A DNA stretch of 64,000 nucleotides from Bacillus sp. S/N-304-OC-R1 (GTDB lineage: Bacteria > Bacillota > Bacilli > Bacillales > Cytobacillaceae), in NCBI RefSeq assembly GCF_019749375.1, contig NZ_JACWFE010000001.1, forward strand, positions 372,001 to 436,000. The letters run 5' to 3'. The translations under genes were made by a program, and so were the position numbers. Position 1 is the stretch's first letter; every line of letters begins with the position of its first letter. The notes below the pieces were generated by a model. It was given only the letters and a program-made list of their open reading frames with translations, did not search any database and was not told where the DNA came from. This document shows, piece after piece, positions 1 to 9,596 of this stretch.

Positions 1-830
1 TCAACTAAAACTACATCATATTCTTCAAAAGATTCCGTAGCCTTCTTAAAATCATCTATCGTATAACAAACTTCCATTGGGACATTTAAAATTTTTGCGT
101 ATGTTTTTAACTGATCAATCGCAGCTATTCGATACGTATCTGTCGTTATAAATGCAACTTTCTTTTTATGATTTATCACACAATCTGCAGCAATTTTAGC
201 TAAGGTTGTAGTTTTGCCAACCCCGGTTGGACCAACAACATTAATATACTTTTTCTTAAATGATATCCCGCCAAAGTTTGCCCCAGAAAGCTGACTTATC
301 ATTTCTTTTTGAAGCCATGAATATACCTCATTTATGGATGCATTCCCTCCATTTACGTACCATTTTTCAAGAAGGCAAGTAAGCAAAGTATTTTGAAGAG
401 ACTCATCAATTTCCTGATCCTTTAGTAGCTTTTGCATAAGCTGCAAATGCTCCGGATATAAAGGGCCTTGATTGGAACTATTCAATGAAAGTGAGTTTAG
501 CTTAGACTTTAAGTCAGTTATTTCTTTTATGATATCTTCTGAAGGTCTTTGTATTTCCATTTTTACATTTGCAGATTTTTCCGGTTGTAAAAAATCCCCT
601 TTAGATGCATTTACTGCAGTTGAGCTAGACTTTGTTATCGGTTTTTGTTGGGGATTTACTCCCTTATCTGTTGCTGCAATAACTTCAATACTTCTCTTTT
701 TAAATAAGCCCAAAAACCCGCCTGAATGTACTTCTCTTGAATTTAATATAACTGCGTCACTTCCAAGTTCAGCACGAATATTCTTCATTGCTTCCGCCAT
801 GGAAGGAGCAATATATTTTTTTACCTTCAA
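1..830 (-). CDS. flhF: FlhF, SRP-type GTPase of flagellar placement (C-terminal part lies outside the window)
   Basis: FlhF is a signal-recognition-particle-type GTPase that sets the place and number of flagella at the membrane. About 276 residues are visible. The N-terminus reads LKVKKYIAPSMAEAMKNIR, the usual FlhF opening. The P-loop [14 protein letters not shown] lies near residues 198-211 and is followed by the DTYRIAAIDQL motif of SRP GTPases. The start is TTG at 828-830, which overlaps the flhA stop as TTGA. A GGGGTGG stretch about 10 bases upstream is the only Shine-Dalgarno candidate, and there is no better ATG upstream. As the last visible gene of the operon it is translationally coupled to flhA. 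The 3' end is cut by the window edge. Confidence 0.95.
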   Translation of the reverse strand, partial: MKVKKYIAPSMAEAMKNIRAELGSDAVILNSREVHSGGFLGLFKKRSIEVIAATDKGVNPQQKPITKSSSTAVNASKGDFLQPEKSANVKMEIQRPSEDIIKEITDLKSKLNSLSLNSSNQGPLYPEHLQLMQKLLKDQEIDESLQNTLLTCLLEKWYVNGGNASINEVYSWLQKEMISQLSGANFGGISFKKKYINVVGPTGVGKTTTLAKIAADCVINHKKKVAFITTDTYRIAAIDQLKTYAKILNVPMEVCYTIDDFKKATESFEEYDVVLV

Positions 831-2863
831 TCTATATTCACCACCCCAACACTCTGTACTTCTACATTCGCTTCTAGTTCGTTATAGGATAGAATCGGAA
901 TCTGCGGAAAATATCTTTCTGTCAATTGACGTACATACATTCTTACTGCAGGTGAGCATAAAACAATTGGTGTTTGTTCAATTAATGATAATTGTTCTAC
1001 CTGTGACGCGATCGACTCTAGAATGGATTGGGACACGGTTGGATCCATGGATAAATAGTTACCGTGCTCTGTCTGCTGAATTCCTTCAGCTACTAGTTTC
1101 TCCACTTTTCCAGAAAGTGTTACAACCTTTAGAGAATCTGACCCTTGGGAAAATTGATTTGTAATTTGACGAGCCAATGCCTGTCTTACATACTCTGTGA
1201 GCAAATCTGTATCACTCGTCACCTTTCCAAAATCAGCAAGTGTTTCGAAAATAATAGGGAGATTTCGTATTGAAACATTTTCTTTTAATAGTTTAGATAG
1301 TACCTTTTGCACTTCTCCAACAGATAACGGATTAGGCGTCACTTCCTCAACGAGGATTGGGTAGCTCTCATTTAAATGATCAATCAGTTGTTTTGTTTCC
1401 TGTCTGCCGATTAAATCATATGCATTACTTTTAATTATTTCAGTAATATGTGTTGAAACAACAGATGGCGGATCTACAACTGTATATCCAAATATCTCTG
1501 CCTGTTCTTTCATATCTTCTGTAATCCATTTTGCAGGCAATCCAAATGATGGTTCAATCGTATCAATACCCTCAATTGAATCGTCTTCAATCCCTGGGCT
1601 CATCGCCAAATAATGATCTAAAAGCAATTCTCCCCTTGCCATTTCATTTCCCTTAATTTTTAATCTATATTCATTGGGCTGTAGCTGGATATTATCTCTA
1701 ATTCTAACGACTGGAATAACTAGACCTAGTTCAATAGCTAACTGACGTCGAATCATGACAATACGGTCAAGCAGGTCCCCGCCTTGATTAGCATCAGCTA
1801 ATGGGATAAGACCATAGCCAAACTCGAATTCTATCGGGTCCACATTTAATAAGCTTACAACACTCTCAGGGCTTTTCATTTCGCCTGCTTCTAGCTCTTC
1901 ATCAATTTCAGGCAGCTGTTCTTTTGCTGGATCAGGTGTACGGGAAATGAGATACCCACCAACTCCTAAAAGAGCAGCAATCGGAATTGTTAAAAAGTCA
2001 TTAATTGGTGTAAATAAGCCTAATAACAAAATCGTACCGCCTGTAACATATAACATCTTTGGGAAGGCAAATAATTGTGCTGTAATGTCCTTTCCAAGGT
2101 TTCCGTCTGATGCAGCCCTAGTGACCACAATACCTGTAGCAGTAGAGATGAGCAAAGCTGGAATTTGGCTGACAATTCCATCCCCAACTGTTAACAGCGA
2201 AAATTTATTGGCGGCATCAGCAATGGATAAGCCTTGCTGAGTCATCCCGATTACTATTCCAAATATTAAGTTAATCAGGACAATAATGATACCGGCAATG
2301 GCATCGCCTTTAACGAATTTACTTGCCCCATCCATGGAACCATAAAAATCAGCTTCCCTGCTCACCTTTTCTCGACGTTGTCTAGCTTCCTGCTCTGAAA
2401 TCATTCCAGCATTCAAGTCAGCATCGATACTCATTTGTTTTCCCGGCATCGCATCGAGAGTAAAACGAGCAGCCACTTCAGAAACACGTTCCGCCCCTTT
2501 TGTAATAACAATAAATTGAATGATAATTAGAATTAAGAATACAACCATTCCTACAACTACATTTCCTCCAACAACGAAGGTTCCAAAGGTTTCTACAACT
2601 CCACCTGCTTCACCTTTTGAAAGAATTGAACGGGTAGTTGATACGTTCAAACCTAATCTGAAAAGCGTTAATAATAGCAATAATGATGGAAATATAGAAA
2701 ATTGCAGTGGTTCACTCATATTCATCGTTGTTAGAAGAACGATAAGAGCCAACGTTATATTACAAATAATAAGTATACTTAGTAGCCATGATGGAAAAGG
2801 GATGATAAGCATAGCTACAATTAAGATTACACTTATCAATACTGATAAATCCCTTGCTGACAT
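827..2863 (-). CDS. flhA: Flagellar type III export gate protein FlhA
   Basis: FlhA is the largest export-gate component. It forms a nonameric ring in the MS ring, and its cytoplasmic domain docks chaperone-substrate complexes. The 678-residue length is standard. The first ~320 residues hold about eight hydrophobic segments, with the conserved loop containing MPGKQMSIDADLNAG after the fourth. The remaining ~350 residues are the soluble docking domain. The start is ATG after GGAGAGG. An 80-base gap, unusually wide for this operon, separates it from flhB, and its stop overlaps the flhF start. Confidence 0.98.
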   Translation of the reverse strand: MSARDLSVLISVILIVAMLIIPFPSWLLSILIICNITLALIVLLTTMNMSEPLQFSIFPSLLLLLTLFRLGLNVSTTRSILSKGEAGGVVETFGTFVVGGNVVVGMVVFLILIIIQFIVITKGAERVSEVAARFTLDAMPGKQMSIDADLNAGMISEQEARQRREKVSREADFYGSMDGASKFVKGDAIAGIIIVLINLIFGIVIGMTQQGLSIADAANKFSLLTVGDGIVSQIPALLISTATGIVVTRAASDGNLGKDITAQLFAFPKMLYVTGGTILLLGLFTPINDFLTIPIAALLGVGGYLISRTPDPAKEQLPEIDEELEAGEMKSPESVVSLLNVDPIEFEFGYGLIPLADANQGGDLLDRIVMIRRQLAIELGLVIPVVRIRDNIQLQPNEYRLKIKGNEMARGELLLDHYLAMSPGIEDDSIEGIDTIEPSFGLPAKWITEDMKEQAEIFGYTVVDPPSVVSTHITEIIKSNAYDLIGRQETKQLIDHLNESYPILVEEVTPNPLSVGEVQKVLSKLLKENVSIRNLPIIFETLADFGKVTSDTDLLTEYVRQALARQITNQFSQGSDSLKVVTLSGKVEKLVAEGIQQTEHGNYLSMDPTVSQSILESIASQVEQLSLIEQTPIVLCSPAVRMYVRQLTERYFPQIPILSYNELEANVEVQSVGVVNID

Positions 2864-2943
2864 AATTTTCCTCTCCTATTAAAAAGCGTTGATACCTTAG
2901 GAAAAAAAGGCACTGCTGTAAGCTAAAAAACATAAAGTAATCA

Positions 2944-4029
2944 TTAAATCTTTTTTTTCATTCTATACACATGGGCGAGAATTTCAGCGACCGCTTTAAA
3001 GAATTCCTCTGGTATCGCGTCGCCAATTTCTGCCTGACTATATAAAGCTCTTGCTAGAGGCCGATTTTCGACAGTTATAATATCTTTTTCTTTTGCAATC
3101 ATTTTTATTTTTTGTGCCACAAAGTCTACACCTTTTGCCACAACATATGGAGCATCTAATTTGGATTCATCATATTTTAATGCAACGGCAAAATGAGTTG
3201 GATTCGTGATTACAACGTCTGCGTTCGGAACTTCCTGCATCATTCTTCTCATCGCCATTTCCCGTTGTTTTTGTTTAATTTTTGATTTAATCAGGGGGTC
3301 CCCTTCGATATTTTTATGTTCATCTTTAATATCCTGTTTTGACATTCGGATGTTTTTTTCAAAATCATATTTTTGATACAGAAAATCTAATAAAGATAGA
3401 AATAAGAGTGCACCAGAGGCAAATAGCCCCATTTGTACAGTTAAGCTTCCAATGGTTGCCATCGCAGCACCTACTGATTTTTGAGAAAGAATTAGAATTT
3501 CATCAATTCGGTTCCATAAAACCATAAACGTGACAATGCCAACAAAACCTATTTTTAAAATTGATTTAAACAGTTCAACAATAGCACGCACTGAAAATAT
3601 TCGTTTGAATCCTTTAATTGGATCAAGCTTTTCTAACTTCGGCTGAATAGTTTCCGTTGAAAATAAAAATCCAACTTGGGCATAATTAGCCGCAATACCA
3701 GCTAACATCGCCACAAGCATAATAGGTCCTAAAAATAATACAAGCTCTTTTAAAATAGTTAAGAAAAGGATTTGCACATTTCCTTCAGTAAGATCCATTA
3801 GCATATAGTAATTAAACGTATGTGTCATAATGGAAAAAATAATATCTTTTAAATAGGAACCTGCGAAAAAAAGAAACAAAAAGACACCTAGTAGTACAAC
3901 AGCTGTATTGACATCCTGACTCTTAGCAACTTGTCCTTTTTTTCGTGAATCCTGTCTTTTTTTCGGTGTTGCTTTTTCTGTTTTTTCACCAGCAAAAAAT
4001 TGAAGATCTAAATTAATTAACCGCTGCAT
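2944..4029 (-). CDS. flhB: Flagellar export switch protein FlhB
   Basis: FlhB changes export specificity from rod/hook proteins to filament proteins after self-cleavage. The protein has 361 residues. It has a short leader, the lysine-rich EKTEKATPKKRQDSRKKGQV motif, four hydrophobic helices (about 35-210), and a cytosolic domain containing the NPTH autocleavage site in VVITNPTHFAVAL near residues 269-281. It ends with a basic tail. It lies 3 bases after fliR. Compare the free-standing FlhB C-domain-like gene ylqH at 32082-32375. Confidence 0.98.
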   Translation of the reverse strand: MQRLINLDLQFFAGEKTEKATPKKRQDSRKKGQVAKSQDVNTAVVLLGVFLFLFFAGSYLKDIIFSIMTHTFNYYMLMDLTEGNVQILFLTILKELVLFLGPIMLVAMLAGIAANYAQVGFLFSTETIQPKLEKLDPIKGFKRIFSVRAIVELFKSILKIGFVGIVTFMVLWNRIDEILILSQKSVGAAMATIGSLTVQMGLFASGALLFLSLLDFLYQKYDFEKNIRMSKQDIKDEHKNIEGDPLIKSKIKQKQREMAMRRMMQEVPNADVVITNPTHFAVALKYDESKLDAPYVVAKGVDFVAQKIKMIAKEKDIITVENRPLARALYSQAEIGDAIPEEFFKAVAEILAHVYRMKKKI

Positions 4030-4032
4030 CCT

Positions 4033-4812
4033 TTACGTTCCCCCAATAAGATCCATTAGCCCTCGCATTGTGCTCAACATTGTTTCGAATAATTGGGAAA
4101 CTACAAGCAGTATTACACTCATAACTGCAATGAGCACTATAAAGCTCACACCTACTTTAAGGGGAAGTCCCACGACAAAAACATTGAGCTGGGGAACTGT
4201 TCTTGCAACAATTCCTAAAGCTAGATCCACTAAAAATAGGCTTCCTACTACTGGGATAGACATCTGAAAAGCAATAATAAACATGGAATTAAAAGCTTTA
4301 ATAACATACTCCACCAAATTTTCATTGCCAAATGGAATCCAAGCATGATCCAAAGGTATAAACTGATAGCTATAAAAAACCCCATCTAATAGTAGGTGAT
4401 GACCATTCACTGTTAGTAAGAAAAAAAGTCCAATTGTATATAAATATTGACCCATTAGCGGGCTTTGTGCACCAGTTTGAGGATCTATGACATTAGCAAT
4501 TGCAAATCCCATCTGGAAGTCTATAAAGCCTCCAGCAATTTGTATAGCTGCTAAAATCATATAAGCGATAAATCCTATTAAAAGACCGACTAGTGCTTCT
4601 TTAATAATCAATAAGAAATAGTGACTATCTATTTCAAGAGTTGGTGTATCAATTGTAAATACCATTATCATTGCCATAAAAAATCCTAGTCCAATTTTTG
4701 CAGCTGTTGGAATAGATCGATAAGAAAAAAGGGGCATCATCAAGAAAAAAGATGTTACCCTTACTAAAATTAGTAAAAAAGCTGGGAATGCTGGTAAAAA
4801 ATTCGCCATCAT
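4033..4812 (-). CDS. fliR: Flagellar export gate protein FliR
   Basis: FliR is an integral membrane subunit of the FliPQR export pore. The 259 residues are hydrophobic throughout, with about six predicted helices and the typical GFAIANVIDPQTGAQSPLMGQ signature near residues 103-123. The open frame begins with two adjacent ATGs. The second (4807-4809) sits at better distance from AGGA and may be the real start, which would shorten the protein by one residue. It follows fliQ with one base between the stop and the first ATG. Confidence 0.97.
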   Translation of the reverse strand: MMANFLPAFPAFLLILVRVTSFFLMMPLFSYRSIPTAAKIGLGFFMAMIMVFTIDTPTLEIDSHYFLLIIKEALVGLLIGFIAYMILAAIQIAGGFIDFQMGFAIANVIDPQTGAQSPLMGQYLYTIGLFFLLTVNGHHLLLDGVFYSYQFIPLDHAWIPFGNENLVEYVIKAFNSMFIIAFQMSIPVVGSLFLVDLALGIVARTVPQLNVFVVGLPLKVGVSFIVLIAVMSVILLVVSQLFETMLSTMRGLMDLIGGT

Positions 4813-4813
4813 T

Positions 4814-5083
4814 TTATCCTACAAACCTAGTAAGATTCGAGAATATTTCTCCAGCATATGACAGCATATGGCTAAGCATCCATGGACCAAAGACTACTAA
4901 TCCAACTAAAACGGCAACAATCTTCGGGATAAACGCTAAGGTTTGCTCTTGAATTTGTGTTGTCGCTTGAAAAATACTAACAATTAACCCTACTACAAGG
5001 GCAAGCAATAATAATGGACCGCATATGGACAATACTGTATAAATTCCTTGTTCTGCAATGGTAATTACGGATTCAGGAGTCAT
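4814..5083 (-). CDS. fliQ: Flagellar export gate protein FliQ
   Basis: FliQ is a small two-helix subunit of the FliPQR pore. Its 89 residues have hydrophobic segments at about 16-38 and 51-73, joined by the ATTQIQEQTLAFIPKI loop that is characteristic of the family. It lies between fliP and fliR in the usual order, with tight spacing that suggests coupled translation. Confidence 0.97.
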   Translation of the reverse strand: MTPESVITIAEQGIYTVLSICGPLLLLALVVGLIVSIFQATTQIQEQTLAFIPKIVAVLVGLVVFGPWMLSHMLSYAGEIFSNLTRFVG

Positions 5084-5096
5084 TTTTTCACCTGCT

Positions 5097-5762
5097 TTAG
5101 AAGCTTTGTAATAGAGATTTCACGACGAGATACCAGCCATCAACTAACACAAATAATAATATTTTAAAAGGCAATGAAATCATTACTGGAGGCAGCATCA
5201 TCATCCCCATTGACATCAGCACACTAGCTACTACCATGTCTATCACTAGAAATGGAATAAAAATCATAAATCCGATTTGGAATGCAGTTTTTATTTCACT
5301 GATGGCAAAAGCAGGGACAAGAGCCGTTAATGGAATATCTTCAATTGATTTTGGAGTCTCTGCTTTGGAATATTCCAGAAACAGCGCTAAATCCTTTTGC
5401 CTCGTATGCGCACTCATAAACTCTTTAAAGGGAACAGAAGCTTTTTCATATGCTTGGTCTAGATTAATTTCTTCATTAAATAATGGTGTAAGTGCCTCTT
5501 TGTTAACTTGCTGAAAGGTTGGTGCCATGATAAAAAATGTTAGGAACAATGATAGACCTATTAATACTTGGTTTGGAGGCATTTGCTGAGTGGCAAGCGC
5601 CGTTCTGACAAAGGAGAGAACAATTACAATCCTTGTGAAGCAAGTCATCAAAATGAGAATACTGGGTGCCAATGATAAGACTGTGAGCATGAGGATAAGC
5701 TTCACAGAAGTTGATACATTCTCAGGCGAACTGCTGTTAAAAAAATCAATAAATTCATTCAT
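5097..5762 (-). CDS. fliP: Flagellar export gate protein FliP
   Basis: FliP is the core subunit of the flagellar type III export pore. It has 221 residues and four hydrophobic helices. The signatures MLTVLSLAPSILILMTCFTR (about residues 25-44) and RTALATQQMPPNQVLIGLSL (about 53-72) are diagnostic. There is no cleavable signal peptide, as is normal for Bacillus FliP. The start ATG overlaps the fliO stop as ATGA (5759-5762), which indicates translational coupling. Confidence 0.97.
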   Translation of the reverse strand: MNEFIDFFNSSSPENVSTSVKLILMLTVLSLAPSILILMTCFTRIVIVLSFVRTALATQQMPPNQVLIGLSLFLTFFIMAPTFQQVNKEALTPLFNEEINLDQAYEKASVPFKEFMSAHTRQKDLALFLEYSKAETPKSIEDIPLTALVPAFAISEIKTAFQIGFMIFIPFLVIDMVVASVLMSMGMMMLPPVMISLPFKILLFVLVDGWYLVVKSLLQSF

Positions 5763-6418
5763 TGCTCGTCTGACCCCTTCTTCTCCATTTCTTTATATAA
5801 TTGCTTTCTACCTTTTGTGATTTCTTCTAATTGTTGTTTAAGCAAGTTTTGAAATTGGTTCCCTTTTTTATTGTCTGGTTGTATATTTTTCCTTCTTTGA
5901 AGCACCTTTGTCACAATATCGCTTGGTTGTACAAGCTGATCCATTTTCTCGTTATAATTAGAAATTAGCTGATTATATTCTTCCTGGTCATCTATTTCTG
6001 TTAATAACTGAATATTTTCCCCAACACCTACAACTAAAATCCGATTTCCAACCTTTATTAATTGCACTGAACGATTTGTCCCTAGTGCAGTACCGCCTAA
6101 ATTCTCAACAAGCTGAGAACTTTTAAATGTTCTGCTTTTCTTATTAATGAATTTTAATAGGAAGTATAAAAGGGCTATTACAAACAGTGTAGCAAAAATC
6201 ATTTTGATGAAATCCCATGCATTTAAGCCTACCTTTACGGGTTCATCTGCTTTTGTTTCTTGTTTATTAGGCTGATGATCTTGGTCGCAGGAATCTGGAT
6301 GTTCTATACAATCCTTTACGCTATTTACTTGCTCTGCATAGGCTGGTGCATGAATGCCCAGCAGAGCGAAGCTTATTAAAAACAGCGAAAGGATTGTCCG
6401 CTTTACATATAGTAGCAA
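5759..6418 (-). CDS. fliO: FliO/FliZ family flagellar assembly protein
   Basis: This is the FliO (B. subtilis FliZ) protein, which assists assembly or stability of FliP. The 219 residues match the B. subtilis length. It has an N-terminal signal-like segment ending near AYA (about 1-28), a polar segment with two Cys residues (CIEHPDSCDQD), one transmembrane helix near residues 70-88, then a soluble domain with LGTNRSVQLIKVGNRILVVGV that is typical of FliO. The C-terminus is basic and coiled. It lies between cheY and fliP. Confidence 0.93.
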   Translation of the reverse strand: MLLYVKRTILSLFLISFALLGIHAPAYAEQVNSVKDCIEHPDSCDQDHQPNKQETKADEPVKVGLNAWDFIKMIFATLFVIALLYFLLKFINKKSRTFKSSQLVENLGGTALGTNRSVQLIKVGNRILVVGVGENIQLLTEIDDQEEYNQLISNYNEKMDQLVQPSDIVTKVLQRRKNIQPDNKKGNQFQNLLKQQLEEITKGRKQLYKEMEKKGSDEQ

Positions 6419-6441
6419 TATACTGCACCCTCTATAATTTA

Positions 6442-6804
6442 TTATCCTAAGGTTTTTGAAATCGCTTCTAGCACACGGTCTGCCTGGAATGGCTTAACAA
6501 TGAAATCTTTTGCTCCAGCTTGGATCGCATCGATAACCATTGCTTGCTGCCCCATCGCAGAACACATGATTACTTTTGCATTCGGATTTATTTTTCTAAT
6601 TTCTTTAAGAGCAGTAATTCCATCCATTTCAGGCATCGTTATGTCCATTGTAACTAGATCAGGCATTGCTTCTTTATACTTTTCTACTGCCTGTGCACCG
6701 TCTGCAGCTTCCCCTACAACGTCGTATCCATTTTTTGATAAAATATCCTTGATCATCATTCTCATGAAAGCTGCATCATCTACAATTAAAATTTTATGAG
6801 CCAT
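6442..6804 (-). CDS. cheY: Chemotaxis response regulator CheY
   Basis: CheY is a single-domain receiver that, when phosphorylated by CheA, binds the FliM/FliY switch. It has 120 residues. Acidic pocket residues D9/D10, phosphoacceptor D54 (in VTMDITMPEMDG), the Ser in IMCSAMGQ and the Lys in DFIVKPF are all present. Its place between fliY and fliO is the Bacillus arrangement, since FliY also dephosphorylates CheY-P. Confidence 0.97.
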   Translation of the reverse strand: MAHKILIVDDAAFMRMMIKDILSKNGYDVVGEAADGAQAVEKYKEAMPDLVTMDITMPEMDGITALKEIRKINPNAKVIMCSAMGQQAMVIDAIQAGAKDFIVKPFQADRVLEAISKTLG

Positions 6805-6823
6805 TATTTCTTAACCCCCGTAT

Positions 6824-8134
6824 TTACCTAAGTTTTTTTATTCGATCGCTTTGACTTATAATATCTGTTACTCGCACTCCGAAGTTTTCATCAATAACGA
6901 CTACCTCTCCTTGAGCAATCAAGCGGTTATTGACTAAAATATCTACTGGTTCTCCAGCAAGCTTATCAAGCTCAATGATAGATCCAGCCGACAACTCCAG
7001 AATCTCTTTTACAGATCGTTTTGTTCTTCCTAATTCAACCGTTACTTGTAATGGAATATCCAATAGCATATTTAAATTTTTTGATTCCGACTCCTGAAGT
7101 GAGTACGGTTCAAAGCTAGAGAATACCGCCGGCTGAACAGTAGGCTGAGGTCCTCCAGGAAGTGGTGAACCAAAATGCTGCGGTCCACTTTGATAGCTAG
7201 GCTGCTGTGGCTGAGCATAATACGCCTGTTGTGATTGTTGGACCGGTTGAGCTTGTTGCGTTTGCTGCCATGCGCCATTAGGATGTGCCATATTTGTTTC
7301 AGGATAGGCATTTTGTGAATAACCATTTCCCTGAGGATAATCTGCAGGCTGTTTATCCATTGTGATCGCAGGCTGCTCTTGAAGTTCTGGAAATGGATCT
7401 ACTGGTTCTTCCATTGTACCTGAAGTATTTTCTGCTGGACCTCCAGGATTTAACAATTCATTGACTAATTCCTTCGCGAATTGCAGTGGCAATAATTGCA
7501 TAATATTTGAATCAATTAGTTCCCCGATTTTTAATCTGAAAGAAATTTTAACAAGAATATCCACATCTGGTATTCGCTCTGTACCTTCACCAGCTTGAAG
7601 ATTTAAAACATCAATAGCTGGCGGCGAAATATCAACTTTCTTACTAAAAATTGTAGACATCGAGGTAGCAGCAGATCCCATCATTTGATTCATTGCTTCC
7701 TGCACTGCACTTAGCTGGATTTCTCCCATCAAATCTGCCGGGTTTTCCCCATTTCCTCCAAGCATTAAATCTGCGATGATCGCTGCATCTGATTGTTTAA
7801 TAACTAATAAATTACTCCCAGAAAACCCCTCTGTATAGCTAACTTGAATCGCTACATAAGGATGTGGAAATTCATCATGCAATTCTTTAGGCGGTATCGT
7901 TGTAACTGTTGGTGTTGTAATATCTACTTTTTGGTTAAGTAAGGTTGACAATGCTGTTGCTGAGCTTCCAAATGAAATGTTGCCTATTTCTCCTAATGCG
8001 TCTTGTTCCATTGGAGATAGATAGTCCTCAACGTTCAGCAGGTTGTCATCAAATAAACTCGATTCATCTTCATCATCTGTTCCACGTAGAAGTGCATCAA
8101 TTTCATCTTGTGAAAGCATACCGTCACTCATCAT
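6824..8134 (-). CDS. fliY: Flagellar switch protein and CheY-P phosphatase FliY
   Basis: FliY combines a CheC-like phosphatase region with a FliN-like C-terminal SpoA domain. Its 436 residues begin with MLSQDEIDALLRG, a FliM-like CheY-binding peptide. Two CheC repeats follow (about 40-220; see LGEIGNISFGSSATALSTL and QEAMNQMMGSAATSMSTIF), then a Gln/Pro-rich linker (about 230-335), then the FliN/SpoA domain (about 355-436; LDIPLQVTVELGRTKRSVKE). The start overlaps the end of fliM by 11 bases. The linker is longer and more Gln-rich than the structured parts require. Confidence 0.96.
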   Translation of the reverse strand: MMSDGMLSQDEIDALLRGTDDEDESSLFDDNLLNVEDYLSPMEQDALGEIGNISFGSSATALSTLLNQKVDITTPTVTTIPPKELHDEFPHPYVAIQVSYTEGFSGSNLLVIKQSDAAIIADLMLGGNGENPADLMGEIQLSAVQEAMNQMMGSAATSMSTIFSKKVDISPPAIDVLNLQAGEGTERIPDVDILVKISFRLKIGELIDSNIMQLLPLQFAKELVNELLNPGGPAENTSGTMEEPVDPFPELQEQPAITMDKQPADYPQGNGYSQNAYPETNMAHPNGAWQQTQQAQPVQQSQQAYYAQPQQPSYQSGPQHFGSPLPGGPQPTVQPAVFSSFEPYSLQESESKNLNMLLDIPLQVTVELGRTKRSVKEILELSAGSIIELDKLAGEPVDILVNNRLIAQGEVVVIDENFGVRVTDIISQSDRIKKLR

Positions 8135-9122
8135 CGTCTTCTCCCCCTTTCACGATGTCTAATACTTGTATAGCAAGCTTTTTATTTACTTTGCCTGGCT
8201 GACCTAAGAATTTAGGTATGTCTCCAACCTTGACCAATAGTGGCTGATCTATTTGCTTATTTAACTCGATGACATCACCAATATCTAACATTAGAAAATC
8301 TTGAATGCTAATTTCAGATGTGCCCAGTTCTCCGATGACAGAGACTTCGGCCTGGTGAATGTGCTTCTCCAACCTGTCTAATTCTTCTGGAACTCTTTCT
8401 TTTTTATCTGATTGCATCCAGTAGTGACCAGATAATTTCGGAATAATTGGCTCCAAAACAATGTGTGGAATACAAATATTCATCATTCCGCTCGTTTCAC
8501 CAATTGTAGTATTCAATGAAATAACAACAACTGTTTCATTCGGGGAAACCATTTGCAGAAACTGTGGATTGACTTCAAAATCCATCAGCTGCGGATCGAT
8601 TTCCTCTATCGTGCTCCAGGCTTCCATATAGTTTTCAAAAGCCCGTTCAAAAGTAGTAGACATAATTTTCGTTTCAATCTCGGTTAAATTATCAACTTTA
8701 TTAATACTAGAGCCTTTGCCTCCCATCATTCTATCCATTAAGGCATAAGCGATATTAGGATTGACTTCCATTAGGATTCTTCCTTCTAATGGCGGAACCT
8801 CAAAAACATTTAAAATTGTCATATTCGGGATAGAACGAATAAATTCTTCATAAGGAATCTGATCGGCTGAAGCGACAGTAATTTGCACATATGTTCTTAA
8901 CTGTGCTGAGAAAAAGGTTGTTAACAGCCTTGCAAAATTTTCATGAATCCTCGTTAAACTTCTAATTTGATCCTTTGAAAATCGTAGTGCTCTTTTAAAA
9001 TCATAAACTTTTACTTTTTTCTCAGATTGCTCTTTTTTAAGCTCGTCCGCATCCATCTCTCCAGTAGACAGTGCTGATAGTAGCGCATCTATTTCACTTT
9101 GTGATAAAACTTCTCCTGACAT
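8124..9122 (-). CDS. fliM: Flagellar motor switch protein FliM
   Basis: FliM forms the C-ring with FliG and FliY and binds CheY-P through its N-terminal peptide (VLSQSEIDALLSAL). It has 332 residues with a central CheC-like domain and a C-terminal SpoA domain that ends in KKLAIQVLDIV. The GGKG motif in MDRMMGGKGSSI, which contacts FliG, is present near residue 130. A GGAGGTG Shine-Dalgarno precedes the ATG. It is followed without a gap by fliY. Confidence 0.98.
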   Translation of the reverse strand: MSGEVLSQSEIDALLSALSTGEMDADELKKEQSEKKVKVYDFKRALRFSKDQIRSLTRIHENFARLLTTFFSAQLRTYVQITVASADQIPYEEFIRSIPNMTILNVFEVPPLEGRILMEVNPNIAYALMDRMMGGKGSSINKVDNLTEIETKIMSTTFERAFENYMEAWSTIEEIDPQLMDFEVNPQFLQMVSPNETVVVISLNTTIGETSGMMNICIPHIVLEPIIPKLSGHYWMQSDKKERVPEELDRLEKHIHQAEVSVIGELGTSEISIQDFLMLDIGDVIELNKQIDQPLLVKVGDIPKFLGQPGKVNKKLAIQVLDIVKGGEDDDE

Positions 9123-9167
9123 GAAATCTCACCTCCAGTTTTAGGCTATTTATTATGATTTTTAATA

Positions 9168-9596
9168 CTATTGGAGGAGATTCTCAGTAATATAAACCTG
9201 CTTTACTACACCTTTTTGTAAAATCTTATTTATCTTTGTTTTTAAATCCTCTTTTAGCTTTTGCTGTCCATCTTTACCTTGAACATCTTCTGCCTTCATT
9301 TCGGATAACTCTTGAATGATTATATCCTTTACTTGAAAATCTCTTTTTTCTAATTCCTCTTTAGCTTTTTTGCTATCTGTTTGAATTTTAAAAGATATAC
9401 GAATAAAATCATTGCTTGCTAGATTCGTCGTAATTTGCGGAACATCCACTGACGCAGCTAATACTTCATCAATAGTTGGTTCCTTACTGCCTGAATTATC
9501 ATTTAGCTGTTTAACAATGATAATTGCCACCGTTCCGACAAGAGCAATTGCCACAAGCATAATTAACATAATCATGACCAGCTTATTATTCTTCAT
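9168..9596 (-). CDS. fliL: Flagellar basal body-associated protein FliL
   Basis: FliL is a single-pass membrane protein that surrounds or supports the stator units. Its 142 residues have a basic N-terminus, one helix at about 7-28 and an extracytoplasmic domain with charged heptads ending in KQVYITENLLQ. This short C-terminal strand is typical of FliL. Its start lies inside the last codons of swrD/flbD (11-base overlap). Confidence 0.94.
   Translation of the reverse strand: MKNNKLVMIMLIMLVAIALVGTVAIIIVKQLNDNSGSKEPTIDEVLAASVDVPQITTNLASNDFIRISFKIQTDSKKAKEELEKRDFQVKDIIIQELSEMKAEDVQGKDGQQKLKEDLKTKINKILQKGVVKQVYITENLLQ

Noticed and set aside
472-1164. 230-codon plus-strand open frame over flhF/flhA
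   Set aside because: It is the complement of two strongly conserved genes; no ribosome binding site and no family resemblance.
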